Notes: generated by a model from the letters alone, not told the origin. A stretch of 40,180 nucleotides of DNA from Roseivirga echinicomitans (GCF_001592935.1 NZ_LRDB01000009.1:1-40180), one strand, 5' to 3'. Shown: positions 25,654-34,694, counted from the first letter of the stretch. Made by a program: numbers and translations.

Positions 25654-25711
25654 ACAATCTTTAACAATATTTGAAAAGCCTCTTTGAGAAATCAGAGAGG
25701 CTTTTTTGTTT
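25449..25711 (+). repeat. Left direct repeat (atpC 3' end + terminator)
   Basis: 263 bases that recur at 39343-39605 with four substitutions (98.5% identity), at an exact offset of 13,894 bases. The repeat starts inside atpC and ends just past the terminator T-run, where the sequences part completely. It is the left boundary of insert B. Confidence 0.97.
25674..25707 (+). terminator. Rho-independent terminator after atpC
   Basis: AAAAGCCTCT (25674-25683) pairs with AGAGGCTTTT (25696-25705), followed by T. The A/T-flanked stem could also stop the HlyD-gene transcript coming from the other strand. Confidence 0.9.
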
Positions 25712-25823
25712 TTATATTGTCTTTTACTAAAATGGTACTACTTATAAAGGGTAACTGCAAATAGTTGAGTTCCTTTTTTCAAAGAATTCATATACAATAA
25801 TGATGGTCATGAATTTTAGAGAT

Positions 25824-27140
25824 CTAGTTTCTCCCAATCACTTTTCTTAGCTGGTAGAAGATTCTTTGTAAAACGGTTAGCTCTTCCGTTACAATTTCAG
25901 CAGAGCCTTGCATTTCCTGTTTAAATTCCATCGTTTTACCGAATGATGTTGTTAAACTATCAATATTTACTTGAACAGAATACTCGGCTAGACCTTGTTT
26001 AGGAACAGATGAAATATTCACCACAAGCCCGCTCAAGCTTCCCCATTCTGACTGAGGGTAATTATCAATTTTTATAATTACTCTTTGTCCTACTTTTACT
26101 TTTCCCGAATTTTGAACGGGCAAAACGACTTTCCCTATCAGCGACCCAATCTCTTCTGGTACAACAGTAAATAGGACTGTACCAGCATCAACATTTTGGT
26201 ATTTAGTCCAAATATCAAATAGCGTCACTTTTCCAGCTATTGGGCTCTCAATAACATAGCTTTGCTCCCAACTTGCTATGGCATTCTTAAGGTTTTGAAT
26301 TCCTTCCTTCAGTAGTTGAAGATTATTATGCTGTATTTCTTCATCACTAAGAAGTAACCTTGTTTTGTTTCCGTTTAAGGACGAAATACTAATCTGTGTA
26401 TTGGCAATCTGCATCTGTAAACTTTCAAATCGCTGCTTATCTCCCAAATATGCTCTAGAACCTCTCTCAAACTCTACAGTTGAAATTACGCTACTGTCGA
26501 GTAAGCTAACATTACGTTGGTAAGCAACTAGAGATAATTCAAGCTCCTCCTTAAAGAGTTGAAGCTGATTGTTCTGTTTTTTTAGAAGTGTTTGTTGTTC
26601 TATAATTTGGTCAGCAATCAGCTCAGCTTGGACCTGATTTGGCTGGTTTTTTTGATAGAGCAGGTAATTTTGGCATTGGGCAATAAACTGATAATAATCA
26701 CGCTGAACTTCTCCCAGAGACAAAGTTAAAGGAAATTCGTAGTTCAAAGAATCTAGGTCTGTTTCCCCTAATTGAAATTTAGTTATCTTATCCTTAACCC
26801 ATAGAACATCATTTACCTCGGCAGTATTTTCAATAATTGCTAGTATCTCATTTTTTTCAACTTCTTTATCTGGTTTAGCAAATATATGAGAGATTTTACC
26901 TGAACTTCGTGCCCTAATATATACTGGTGGCTCAAGGCTGGTAACTGTAACTCTAGCTGGCACCACATCATCGTAGCTAATCAATGCCGCCCCCACAATT
27001 ATTGAGATCACTATCAATAGAACAACAGTAATGCCCCACCTGATTACCCAATTAGGTGCTTGACCCATTATTTCAGTGACTGCATTTGATCTTACATCCA
27101 AGTCAATATTCTTAACCTTATTACTCGTCTTTCTTATCAT
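25824..27140 (-). CDS. HlyD-family membrane fusion protein for peptide export
   Basis: 438-residue periplasmic adaptor that should link the C39-type ABC exporter to an outer-membrane channel. A single N-terminal transmembrane helix (about 33-54, VIRWGITVVLLIVISIIVGAAL) is followed by a lipoyl/barrel-sandwich start (VTVTSLEPPVYIRARSSGKISHIF), a long Gln/Leu-rich coiled coil (about 150-290) and the returning barrel (SPIAGKVTLFDIWTKY, GKVVLPVQNSGKVKVGQRVIIKIDNYP). Its ATG overlaps the stop of the ABC exporter gene by four bases, so both are one operon, last gene here. It converges on atpC. The outer-membrane channel is not encoded in the island and must come from the host. Confidence 0.9.
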   Translation of the reverse strand: MIRKTSNKVKNIDLDVRSNAVTEIMGQAPNWVIRWGITVVLLIVISIIVGAALISYDDVVPARVTVTSLEPPVYIRARSSGKISHIFAKPDKEVEKNEILAIIENTAEVNDVLWVKDKITKFQLGETDLDSLNYEFPLTLSLGEVQRDYYQFIAQCQNYLLYQKNQPNQVQAELIADQIIEQQTLLKKQNNQLQLFKEELELSLVAYQRNVSLLDSSVISTVEFERGSRAYLGDKQRFESLQMQIANTQISISSLNGNKTRLLLSDEEIQHNNLQLLKEGIQNLKNAIASWEQSYVIESPIAGKVTLFDIWTKYQNVDAGTVLFTVVPEEIGSLIGKVVLPVQNSGKVKVGQRVIIKIDNYPQSEWGSLSGLVVNISSVPKQGLAEYSVQVNIDSLTTSFGKTMEFKQEMQGSAEIVTEELTVLQRIFYQLRKVIGRN

Positions 27141-29344
27141 GATCCAAGCTCTAATTGATTTTTAACCAGTTCGTAGTAAGCTCCTTTTTGACTTACCAAT
27201 GCATCATGGTCGCCTGTTTCAATGATCCTTCCTTTGTCTAAAACTAGAATCTGATCAGCATTTTTTACAGTGCTTAAGCGGTGCGCTACCACTACCACTG
27301 TACGACCCTCATAGAACTCTGCCAAGTTCTCCATGATCATTCTTTCATTATTGGCATCCAATGAACTGGTAGCCTCATCGAAAAACAGGTATTTAGGGTC
27401 TTTATAAACAGCTCGCGCAATAAAAATACGTTGGGCCTGACCTCCACTGATATTCACACCACTACCTCCAATTTTAGTTTCTAATCCAGCAGGCAACTCT
27501 TCAATAAAGGTTTTGATATTAGCGATTCTAATCGCTTCATTTAATCTTTCAGAATCATTATTGCCGTTAGAATCTGATTCTGTGATATTCCGTGCTATGG
27601 TATCTCCAAACAGAAAGCCATCCTGCATAACTGTTCCACAAGACTTTCGCCATGTTTTAATACTTAAATCTGCCAATTTGGAGACTCCAACATGAATAGT
27701 TCCAGCTGTGGGCTCATAAAACCTAAGTAATAACTTTAATAAAGTAGTTTTACCACTGCCACTGGCACCAACGATGGCAGTTACTTTTCCTTCTGGGATG
27801 TTACAATTAACATTATCTAGCGCCAGGGCTGAGCTCTTACTGCCATACCTAAAACTCAAATTATTGAGATGAATATTAGCCACCGATGGAAGCACTTTGA
27901 TGTTTGTTTGAAAAGGATCTTCCTCATCCTCTTTCATGTGAATTTCACCTAGTCGCTCGATACTAATTTTAGCATCTTGCCCTGCCTGAATAAAGGAAAT
28001 AAAGTTTTGAATGGGCATGTTCAATTGCCCTATGATATATTGAACAGATAGCATCATACCAAGCGTGAGTTCTCCTGAAATCACTGCGCTTGCTGCCACG
28101 AATGTGATGAGTATATTTTTCACCTCATTGATAAATCCACCACCATTATTCTGAGTTTGGGATAGCGCAAGACTTTTGATAGAGACCTTAAAGAGTTTTA
28201 CCTGAATGGCTTCCCATTCCCATCTCCTTCTTCGTTCAGAGCCATTAAGTTTGATCTCTTGCATTCCAGAGATAAGCTGATAAATGCTACTTTGATTATC
28301 CGATGCTTGGTCAAAACGTTTGTAGTCCAATTCTTTCCTTCTTTTTAAGAAGAGGACTGTCCAACCCACATAAATGACAGACCCTAGCATGAAAATGAGG
28401 AAGATAGTCAGGTTATAATAGGCTAAGACAACACCAAAAATAACCAAGTTAAAAGCCGAGAAAAGTGTGTTTAGCGTTGTTGATGATAAAAAACTTTGAA
28501 TACGGCTATGATCGTGAATTCTCTGAACAATATCTCCTGTATTCTTTGAATCAAAAAATGAAATGGGTAGGCGCATCAACTTAATCAAAAAGTCAGCAAT
28601 AAGGTTGATGTTAATTCTACTCGTCATATGCAAGAGCAACCAGCCACGAATAATACCTACAGTAGTTTGAGAAATAAATAGGGTAAGCTGAGCGATTAAC
28701 ATTAAGTAGATAAAACCAATATTCTGAAAGTTGATACCGTAGTCAACTACTGATTGCGTGATAAATGGAAAAATCAGTTGAAGCAAACTACCTACCAAGA
28801 GGCCTAAAAAAAGCTGTGCAATGTACTTATGGTAAGGCTTAAAGTACCTGAGCAGAAACTTGAAACCGAATTTTCTTGTGTCTTTACTGTCCTCATTTTC
28901 ATAGAATAGAGGTGTCGGTTCAAGTGCCAACAGAAAGCCTTCAGATTCATTGCTGCTATCTTTCCCTAGCCACCCCTCCATAAATTCTTTAATACTATAA
29001 ATCACCAAGCCATGTGCAGGGTCAGCCACATATACCCTGCGTTTTGTGATTTTATAGACAACTACAAAATGACGTTGTCGCCAGTGTGCAATACACGGTA
29101 AAAAGACTTCTTCTTTTAGAATCTCAAAGTTCACCTTAACCGGCAAAGAATGGAAGCCTAAATCCTCTGCTGCCTCAGCAATCCCACCCAAAGAAACCCC
29201 ATCACGGCCGATGGCCGACCTCTCTCTTAAGTGATCTATTGAGATTTTTTTACCATGAAAATTGGTGATCATTCTGAGGCAAGTAGGGCCGCAGTCCATT
29301 TGGTCTAGCTGTTTAAAAAAAGGGAAAGCTTTGATGTAGCTCAT
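27137..29344 (-). CDS. Peptidase C39-containing ABC exporter (LanT-like)
   Basis: 735-residue bifunctional exporter that should cut the leader of the precursor after Gly-Gly and move the core peptide across the inner membrane. The N-terminal C39 cysteine protease has QMDCGPTCL with Cys18, Gln12 as oxyanion residue, HFVVVY with His92, and ADPAHG with Asp108. Six transmembrane helices follow (about 170-450). The ATPase domain carries Walker A GASGSGKTT, signature SGGQAQR, Walker B YLFFDEATSSLD and the H-loop HRLST. It is transcribed away from lanC; the 167-base divergent gap holds an inverted repeat (29430-29469). The HlyD gene follows with a four-base overlap. Confidence 0.95.
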   Translation of the reverse strand: MSYIKAFPFFKQLDQMDCGPTCLRMITNFHGKKISIDHLRERSAIGRDGVSLGGIAEAAEDLGFHSLPVKVNFEILKEEVFLPCIAHWRQRHFVVVYKITKRRVYVADPAHGLVIYSIKEFMEGWLGKDSSNESEGFLLALEPTPLFYENEDSKDTRKFGFKFLLRYFKPYHKYIAQLFLGLLVGSLLQLIFPFITQSVVDYGINFQNIGFIYLMLIAQLTLFISQTTVGIIRGWLLLHMTSRININLIADFLIKLMRLPISFFDSKNTGDIVQRIHDHSRIQSFLSSTTLNTLFSAFNLVIFGVVLAYYNLTIFLIFMLGSVIYVGWTVLFLKRRKELDYKRFDQASDNQSSIYQLISGMQEIKLNGSERRRRWEWEAIQVKLFKVSIKSLALSQTQNNGGGFINEVKNILITFVAASAVISGELTLGMMLSVQYIIGQLNMPIQNFISFIQAGQDAKISIERLGEIHMKEDEEDPFQTNIKVLPSVANIHLNNLSFRYGSKSSALALDNVNCNIPEGKVTAIVGASGSGKTTLLKLLLRFYEPTAGTIHVGVSKLADLSIKTWRKSCGTVMQDGFLFGDTIARNITESDSNGNNDSERLNEAIRIANIKTFIEELPAGLETKIGGSGVNISGGQAQRIFIARAVYKDPKYLFFDEATSSLDANNERMIMENLAEFYEGRTVVVVAHRLSTVKNADQILVLDKGRIIETGDHDALVSQKGAYYELVKNQLELGS

Positions 29345-29429
29345 ATATCATAACAGACCTTATTTATATGTACACTAATGAAATCTTGAATTGTAAAGGC
29401 CTTATATGACTGTTGCAGAAACACTAAAT

Positions 29430-29469
29430 AGGTAATCAAAAGATAAATATTTTTTAAAAGTGATTACCT
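29430..29469. promoter_or_regulatory. Perfect 9-bp inverted repeat between exporter and lanC-like genes
   Basis: AGGTAATCA (29430-29438) and TGATTACCT (29461-29469), 22-base AT-rich spacer, in the divergent promoter region. It lies 43 bases before the LanC-like ATG. It could be a dimeric operator shared by both directions, perhaps for the LytTR protein encoded in the cluster, or a leader hairpin. Confidence 0.5.
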
Positions 29470-29511
29470 CTAAGCCATTTCTGACAACACCTATTACAAA
29501 CACAAACTCAT

Positions 29512-30726
29512 ATGTTGCAGAAAATTGATTTAGAAAAGAAGCTCGAAGAAATAGAAAAGGTGTTAGAGCAAAAGTATCTAGAGGATAGCCATCTAGGAGT
29601 ATTGGCTGGACTATCGGGTATCTCACTCTTCTTCTTCTATTACGCTAAGTACAAGCAAGACAATAGGCCAGCGGAGATAGGCAGTTCTATACTTGAAGAA
29701 TCTTTAAGCAGAATAAGTGAAGGGTACACTTTCTCTACATATTGCTCAGGGATTGCCGGGCTGGGGTGGGTATTTGAGCACCTATCTGAAAATGATTTAA
29801 TAGATGTAGATAATGATCAGCTCCTACCAGATTTAGAGGATTACCTATATATAAAAATGACGCAGGATATAAATGCTTGTCATTATGATTTTCTACATGG
29901 TGCAATAGGTTACGGTCTTTACTTTTTAAAACGATTTAAAAACACTCAATCACCAGATCTCAAAAAAAAATATCAGTCCTATATACAAGAATTGATTAAT
30001 GGGCTAAAGAAAATATCAGAAGAAGACGAGCATGGTATTAAATGGTCTTCAGAAATAAACAAGACTGAGATTAAACCTAAAACGGTATATAATCTTAGTC
30101 TTTCCCATGGCATTTCAAGTATCACAAACTTTCTTGCTAGGGCTTATGAGTTCCCGGAGTTTAGACAACAGTCTCTACCGCTGCTAAAAGGAAGCGTGAG
30201 TTATATTCTAGCACAAGAAAAAGTCATAGGACAATCACTTTATCCTAGTGTAGTCCCCAAGGATTCTGAGGATGAACAAACTCAAGCGCGCCTCTCTTGG
30301 TGCTACGGAGACTTAGGAGTTGGTATGTCTCTATATAAAGCTTCACAAGTGCTTAAGGATTCAAATTTAAAAGAGCATGCAATTCGAATTTTACTTCATA
30401 CCACAAATAGGAAAGAACTGAAATCATGCGGAATAGTAGATGCCAGCCCGTGCCATGGTGCTTTTGGGCTTGCACAGATTTATGGCACCGTTTTCAATCA
30501 GACCCAAATTAAAGAGTTTAAAAGTGCATGTGATTACTGGATGGCCGCAGGACTAAACCTTGCGATTTATGAGGACGGTTATGCAGGATATAAACAACAC
30601 AAACATAATCAACCTCGCACTAATGAAGTCAGTCTATTGGAGGGAATTGCTGGCATAGGGCTATGTATAATCTCTTACCTCTCTGACTTCGAGCCTAATT
30701 GGGAAGAATCTTTAATGATCAAATAA
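29512..30726 (+). CDS. LanC-like lanthipeptide cyclase
   Basis: 404-residue cyclase that should add cysteine thiols to dehydrated Ser/Thr of the precursor to form (methyl)lanthionine. The three zinc ligands are present: Cys264 in SWCYGDLGVG and Cys314-His315 in SPCHGAFGL. LSLSHGISS (His199) matches the proton-donating histidine region of NisC. The double-barrel repeat motifs (GLSGISLF, GIAGLGWVF, GAIGYGLYF, GIAGIGLC) are regularly spaced. It is the first gene of the plus-strand biosynthetic operon, 9 bases before the LanB N-terminal part. The catalytic residues look intact, so an active cyclase is expected. Confidence 0.95.
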   Translation: MLQKIDLEKKLEEIEKVLEQKYLEDSHLGVLAGLSGISLFFFYYAKYKQDNRPAEIGSSILEESLSRISEGYTFSTYCSGIAGLGWVFEHLSENDLIDVDNDQLLPDLEDYLYIKMTQDINACHYDFLHGAIGYGLYFLKRFKNTQSPDLKKKYQSYIQELINGLKKISEEDEHGIKWSSEINKTEIKPKTVYNLSLSHGISSITNFLARAYEFPEFRQQSLPLLKGSVSYILAQEKVIGQSLYPSVVPKDSEDEQTQARLSWCYGDLGVGMSLYKASQVLKDSNLKEHAIRILLHTTNRKELKSCGIVDASPCHGAFGLAQIYGTVFNQTQIKEFKSACDYWMAAGLNLAIYEDGYAGYKQHKHNQPRTNEVSLLEGIAGIGLCIISYLSDFEPNWEESLMIK

Positions 30727-30735
30727 TCTCCTACC

Positions 30736-32973
30736 ATGAAAAGTAACCCCTACAGAAGTTTTGATAAATATGTATTGAGGACTCCTTTGCTTCCGGTGAC
30801 TTCCTTTGAAGAGTTGACCAAAGAAAACCATGTTGAAACTCAGGTCTTGAGGCAGACTTTTGCTGGAAATACCATTATTCGAGAAGCTATTTTTTTGGCC
30901 TCTCCTATCCTTTATGGACAGTTAGAAAAGTGGTGCGCCAATGAAATAACGGATAAGAAGGAAGTCGAAAAATTGACGTATTCCCTGCTTAAATATTTGA
31001 GTCGAATGTGTTCTCGATGTACACCATTTGGATTGTTTGCAGGTACTGGAGTTGGGTCTTTCGATGAATTTACCAAAATAGAGTTGGATCAGTATGCAAA
31101 ATTTGAGAGACATACTCGTTTCGACATGAACTACCTCATTGCATTGTCTCAAAACTTAACTAAGGATCAGGCCATTAAACAACAGTTGCTTTTTTACCCA
31201 AACAGTAGCTTATACCGTATTGGCAACGAGTGGCGGTATATCGAATACCATTACAATAAGAGCAATAGGCGTGTTCACCAGATGGTATCATTGGAAGATG
31301 CCGATTACTTGCGGGTAATTATTTCGGCTGCCAAAACAGGGGCATACCTCTCCGATTTATCTCAACTCTTAGTTGACGATGATATTTCTAATGAAGAAGC
31401 TTCTTCGTTTATTGACGAGTTGGTCAATAGTCAGCTTCTAATTAGCGAATTAGAGCCTGCTGTTTCTGGACCAGAGTTCTCAGACCAGTTGATGGCTTGT
31501 CTAAAAAAATTAAAAGGTGTCAAGCCTATTATAAAGACCCTTGAAGAGGCTGAACAAAGCATACAACTTCTAGATAGAAGACTGGGTAACCCTACCAAGG
31601 ATTACATCAACATAACAGACGCTATAAAAACTTTAGGAACAAAGTTCGAGCTGAAACATATGTTTCAAACCGACATGGTTCTATCCCTGGAAGAAAATAG
31701 GTTGAATAGTACCGTCAAGGATCAGGCATTAAAAGTTATGACTCTTCTGGCTAAAATCACCCCACCGAGAGAAGAAACTATGCTCAGTCAGTTTGGTAAG
31801 GCATTTTATGAACGTTTTGAAGGTAGAGAAGTGCCATTAGCCAGAGCGCTAGATGTAGAGGTGGGTATTGGTTACAAACAAAACCAAGGAAGTGGAGATG
31901 TTAACTATCTTATTGATGATATTATAACGCTGGACAGCAAGAAAAACTTTACCAGCTCACTGAGTTTGACCGCTGCCCAACAAATTCTGCACAGAAAACT
32001 TATTGATAGTATTAAACTTCAACAGCCTGTAATTTATTTAAGTGATAAGGATTTTGAACAATTCAACGTCAACTGGGAAGACCTACCGGATACACTACCC
32101 ACTATGATTCAAGTAGTCCACGAAGGTGATGAGGAGAAAATACTCATATCTGGTTTTGGTGGATCTTCTGCAGCCAATCTCTTAGCCAGGTTCTGCCACG
32201 GAGATAAAGAAATTGACTCATATATACGCGAAATTACTAGCCAAGAGTTGAAGCTTAACCCAGATAGGATTTTAGCTGAAATTGTTCACCTACCAGAATC
32301 ACGTGTTGGGAACATTCTGATGCGACCAGTGCTCAGGGACTATGAAATACCTTACCTAGCCAAGTCTATTTTACCAATAGAAAATCAACTGAGCATAGAT
32401 GATTTGGTAATTAGCGCAACCCCTAATGGCACAGTTACCCTTAAATCATTATCACAAAACAAAGAAGTGATCCCTAGGCTATCCAATGCTCATAATTTTT
32501 CAAGCCAGTCTCTACCGATCTATCATTTTTTAGCTGATTTACAAACTCAAGGAAAACGCATGCTAGGCTTTGGCTGGGGTAGTATAGCCGAGCTTTACAA
32601 TTATCTACCAAGGGTAGAATATGACGGGATAATATTAAGCAAGACCCAATGGACTATTGCTAAAAAAGACATTGAGCAGATGACCAAGGCTGGTGCCGAT
32701 GATGACAAGCTTGAAGCAGCGCTGAAATTATGGAATGAAACACATCAAATTCCTCATTATGTGTTACTGGTAGAAGGAGATAATGAGCTTCTCATTAACA
32801 CTCATAACCTAACCTCAATACGGATGCTCCTCAATGAAGTAAAAAAGAGAGAGCAGTTTAGACTAAGTGAATTTCTACATGACAATGAAACAGTCGTCAA
32901 GCAAGGCAAAAATCATTATACCAATCAGGTCATCATGTCCTTTGTGAATACTCAAAAAAGCATAAGCAAATGA
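30736..32973 (+). CDS. Lantibiotic dehydratase, N-terminal (glutamylation) part of split LanB
   Basis: 745-residue protein of the Lant_dehydr_N family. It should transfer glutamate from glutamyl-tRNA(Glu) to Ser/Thr of the precursor. The family pattern is visible near the N-terminus (YVLRTPLLPV, then the ILYGQLEKW and LLKYLSRMCSRCTPFGLFAG motifs at about 88-120; RCTPFGLF is the hallmark) and in the ERHTRFDMNYL region. It ends without the elimination domain, which is encoded separately next to it (four-base overlap, ATGA), so this is a split class I dehydratase, as known for the pinensin-type clusters of Bacteroidota. A tRNA-Glu gene lies 1.7 kb downstream in the same island. Confidence 0.93.
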   Translation: MKSNPYRSFDKYVLRTPLLPVTSFEELTKENHVETQVLRQTFAGNTIIREAIFLASPILYGQLEKWCANEITDKKEVEKLTYSLLKYLSRMCSRCTPFGLFAGTGVGSFDEFTKIELDQYAKFERHTRFDMNYLIALSQNLTKDQAIKQQLLFYPNSSLYRIGNEWRYIEYHYNKSNRRVHQMVSLEDADYLRVIISAAKTGAYLSDLSQLLVDDDISNEEASSFIDELVNSQLLISELEPAVSGPEFSDQLMACLKKLKGVKPIIKTLEEAEQSIQLLDRRLGNPTKDYINITDAIKTLGTKFELKHMFQTDMVLSLEENRLNSTVKDQALKVMTLLAKITPPREETMLSQFGKAFYERFEGREVPLARALDVEVGIGYKQNQGSGDVNYLIDDIITLDSKKNFTSSLSLTAAQQILHRKLIDSIKLQQPVIYLSDKDFEQFNVNWEDLPDTLPTMIQVVHEGDEEKILISGFGGSSAANLLARFCHGDKEIDSYIREITSQELKLNPDRILAEIVHLPESRVGNILMRPVLRDYEIPYLAKSILPIENQLSIDDLVISATPNGTVTLKSLSQNKEVIPRLSNAHNFSSQSLPIYHFLADLQTQGKRMLGFGWGSIAELYNYLPRVEYDGIILSKTQWTIAKKDIEQMTKAGADDDKLEAALKLWNETHQIPHYVLLVEGDNELLINTHNLTSIRMLLNEVKKREQFRLSEFLHDNETVVKQGKNHYTNQVIMSFVNTQKSISK

Positions 32974-33878
32974 ACAGCAAGATAGATACAACCCAAAGGT
33001 CATTTATGATTGGCGACTCATGGCTTTATTATAAATTATATACTGGTCATAAGCTGGCAGACCAAGTCTTAGCAGAGGCAATCAGACCATTAACCCAAGA
33101 ACTACTTGATAAAGGGATTATAGAAAAATGGTTCTTTATACGCTATTCAGACCCTAAATTTCATTTGAGAATACGATTTTTCTTTAATAATAAAGAAGCT
33201 GTTTCTACTATCATAGCGGCATTTAACCAAGCGCTACTGCGCTATACCAAGGAAGACTTAATCTGGAAAATCCAAGTAGAGGATTATCATCGCGAATTAG
33301 AACGGTATGGTCAATCCACAATGGAGGAATCAGAGTCTTTATTTCTACATGATAGTCAATTTGTAGTGAGGCTTTTGGACTTAATTGAAGGTCAAGAAGG
33401 AGAAGAGTTAAAGTGGCTATTGGGGCTTAGAGGAATTGATAGTCTCTTAAACGCTTTTGATTACTCTTTAGAAGACAAACTGGCCCTAGCAGATAAATTA
33501 AAGACTGGATTTGCTTATGAATTTGGTATGTCGCGATTCTTAAAAAAGCAGTTAGACGACAAGTATCGGAGCCTAAGAAAGAAAATAGACGATTTCCTAG
33601 GCGAAAAACTAGAACAAGACTTGGAGCTAACGCCATTGCTAAAATTGATAAAGGAGAGAGAGGCTGGGTTTCTGTCCATCGCCAAACAATTACGATTGAG
33701 AGAAAAGAATCAGTCTCTCGAGAAATCACTAGACGACCTGATGGCTAGCTATATCCACATGTTTATGAATAGATTATTTCGATCTCAGAACCGGAAGTAT
33801 GAATTGGTCATTTATGACTTTGTATACCGCACTTACACTTCACAAAATGCGAGACTAAAGTTTCAAAATTTAAAATAG
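32970..33878 (+). CDS. Split LanB C-terminal elimination domain (thiopeptide-type biosynthesis protein)
   Basis: 302-residue protein of the Lant_dehydr_C / SpaB C-terminal type. It should remove glutamate from the glutamylated Ser/Thr and so leave dehydro-residues. The N-terminal motif SWLYYKLYTGHKLADQVL, then the IEKWFFIRYSDPKFHLRIRF signature (about 40-60), and the C-terminal MNRLFRSQNRKYELVIYDFVYRTY segment fit the family. It overlaps the dehydratase N-terminal gene by four bases and the LytTR gene begins two bases after its stop, so all three are co-translated. It functions only together with the N-terminal partner. Confidence 0.92.
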   Translation: MNSKIDTTQRSFMIGDSWLYYKLYTGHKLADQVLAEAIRPLTQELLDKGIIEKWFFIRYSDPKFHLRIRFFFNNKEAVSTIIAAFNQALLRYTKEDLIWKIQVEDYHRELERYGQSTMEESESLFLHDSQFVVRLLDLIEGQEGEELKWLLGLRGIDSLLNAFDYSLEDKLALADKLKTGFAYEFGMSRFLKKQLDDKYRSLRKKIDDFLGEKLEQDLELTPLLKLIKEREAGFLSIAKQLRLREKNQSLEKSLDDLMASYIHMFMNRLFRSQNRKYELVIYDFVYRTYTSQNARLKFQNLK

Positions 33879-33879
33879 A

Positions 33880-34230
33880 ATGGGTATGACCACAGAAAGA
33901 CAAGACAATATTCTCATCCCGACCACAAAGGGCTTGCAGCTAGAAAAGACAAACAATATACAGAATATCTGTGCGGAAGGCAGTTATTGTGAGCTTATGC
34001 TAATCTCTGGTGCTAAGCATATGATCAGTAAGAATTTATCGAGTCTAACTAAGTTATTGCCAAGCCATACCTTTTTTAGAATCCACACCTCTGTAGTAAT
34101 TAACATCGCCCATATTAAAGAAGTGATTGGTACGGAAGTGGTGATGAGCAATGATTGCCGATTCCCGATTGCACAACGTAGGAAAAAGGAATTTGTGGAT
34201 TTTCTTAAGCGCAACTCACTTTCCTTATGA
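33880..34230 (+). CDS. Stand-alone LytTR DNA-binding regulator
   Basis: 116-residue protein containing little more than a LytTR domain. NNIQNICAEGSYCELMLISGAKHMISKNLSSLTKLLPSHTFFRIHTSVVINIAHIKEVIG contains the first strands and the FxRxHxSxxIN motif (FFRIHTSVVIN, about 68-78). The end QRRKKEFVDFL is the usual LytTR tail. There is no receiver domain and no kinase beside it, so it is not a normal two-component regulator; it may sense something directly or work by protein level. It sits two bases behind the LanB C-terminal gene and 137 bases before the precursor, hence probably controls this cluster. The start is the ATG at 33880, though an internal ATG at 33886 is possible. Confidence 0.9.
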   Translation: MGMTTERQDNILIPTTKGLQLEKTNNIQNICAEGSYCELMLISGAKHMISKNLSSLTKLLPSHTFFRIHTSVVINIAHIKEVIGTEVVMSNDCRFPIAQRRKKEFVDFLKRNSLSL

Positions 34231-34278
34231 GATTCATTTATCAAGGCTTTCCCATCGTTTTTGCTTGTAAGTAAAGCG

Positions 34279-34289
34279 TTCTTAAAGAA
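34279..34289. promoter_or_regulatory. Palindrome in precursor leader region
   Basis: TTCTT-A-AAGAA, 11-bp perfect palindrome in the 137-base gap before the precursor gene. The AT-rich gap must hold the precursor promoter; I see no exact TAnnTTTG there, which would fit a promoter dependent on an activator such as the LytTR protein. Confidence 0.3.
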
Positions 34290-34367
34290 TATATTATCAT
34301 TTGAATATCAAGTCTTTATCATATTTACCTTAGTTATGAATTAAATGTTTAATAAAAATTAATAATT

Positions 34368-34643
34368 ATGAAAAAGCAAAAATTTAACGGAAAGCTAAGG
34401 CTTAAGAAAAACGTGATTTCAGGTTTTAATGCTGCGCAAGTGCGTGGGGGAATGACTGCTAATTGCCCATTCACTGCCACTGACGGTTTCCTCACTTGTG
34501 GTGATCTCTCAGAGTGTTGTGATACACTATGGGGTACACCAACTTGCGGTGGTGCCTGTAATCTCACACAAGACCCCGGTTGCGTAAGTGGAACGCCTGA
34601 TTGTCATACAGTACATATTAATACAGACTGCCCTTGTCTATAG
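34368..34643 (+). CDS. Class I lanthipeptide precursor with ten core cysteines
   Basis: 91-residue precursor. The leader (1-28) has the Bacteroidota class I form, FNGKLRLKKNVISGFNAAQVRGG, i.e. KLxLxK, then an I/L-rich helix, then Gly27-Gly28 where the C39 protease should cut. The core (29-91) holds ten cysteines (33, 44, 50, 51, 60, 64, 72, 79, 88, 90) and thirteen Ser/Thr (eleven Thr, two Ser), enough to pair every cysteine, mostly as methyllanthionine. Small loops such as TPTCGGAC and TDCPC suggest compact overlapping rings. It is followed by a strong terminator. Only one precursor gene is seen. Bioactivity is not predictable; pinensins are relatives in gene layout only. Confidence 0.92.
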   Translation: MKKQKFNGKLRLKKNVISGFNAAQVRGGMTANCPFTATDGFLTCGDLSECCDTLWGTPTCGGACNLTQDPGCVSGTPDCHTVHINTDCPCL

Positions 34644-34660
34644 TTTTTAGGTTTTTGAGT

Positions 34661-34694
34661 AAGCCCTTTTGGCATTATAGGGCTTGCTTTTTTA
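34661..34694 (+). terminator. Rho-independent terminator after lanthipeptide precursor
   Basis: AAGCCCT (34661-34667) pairs with AGGGCTT (34679-34685) around an 11-base loop, followed by GCTTTTTT. It separates the cluster from the tRNA gene. Confidence 0.9.
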
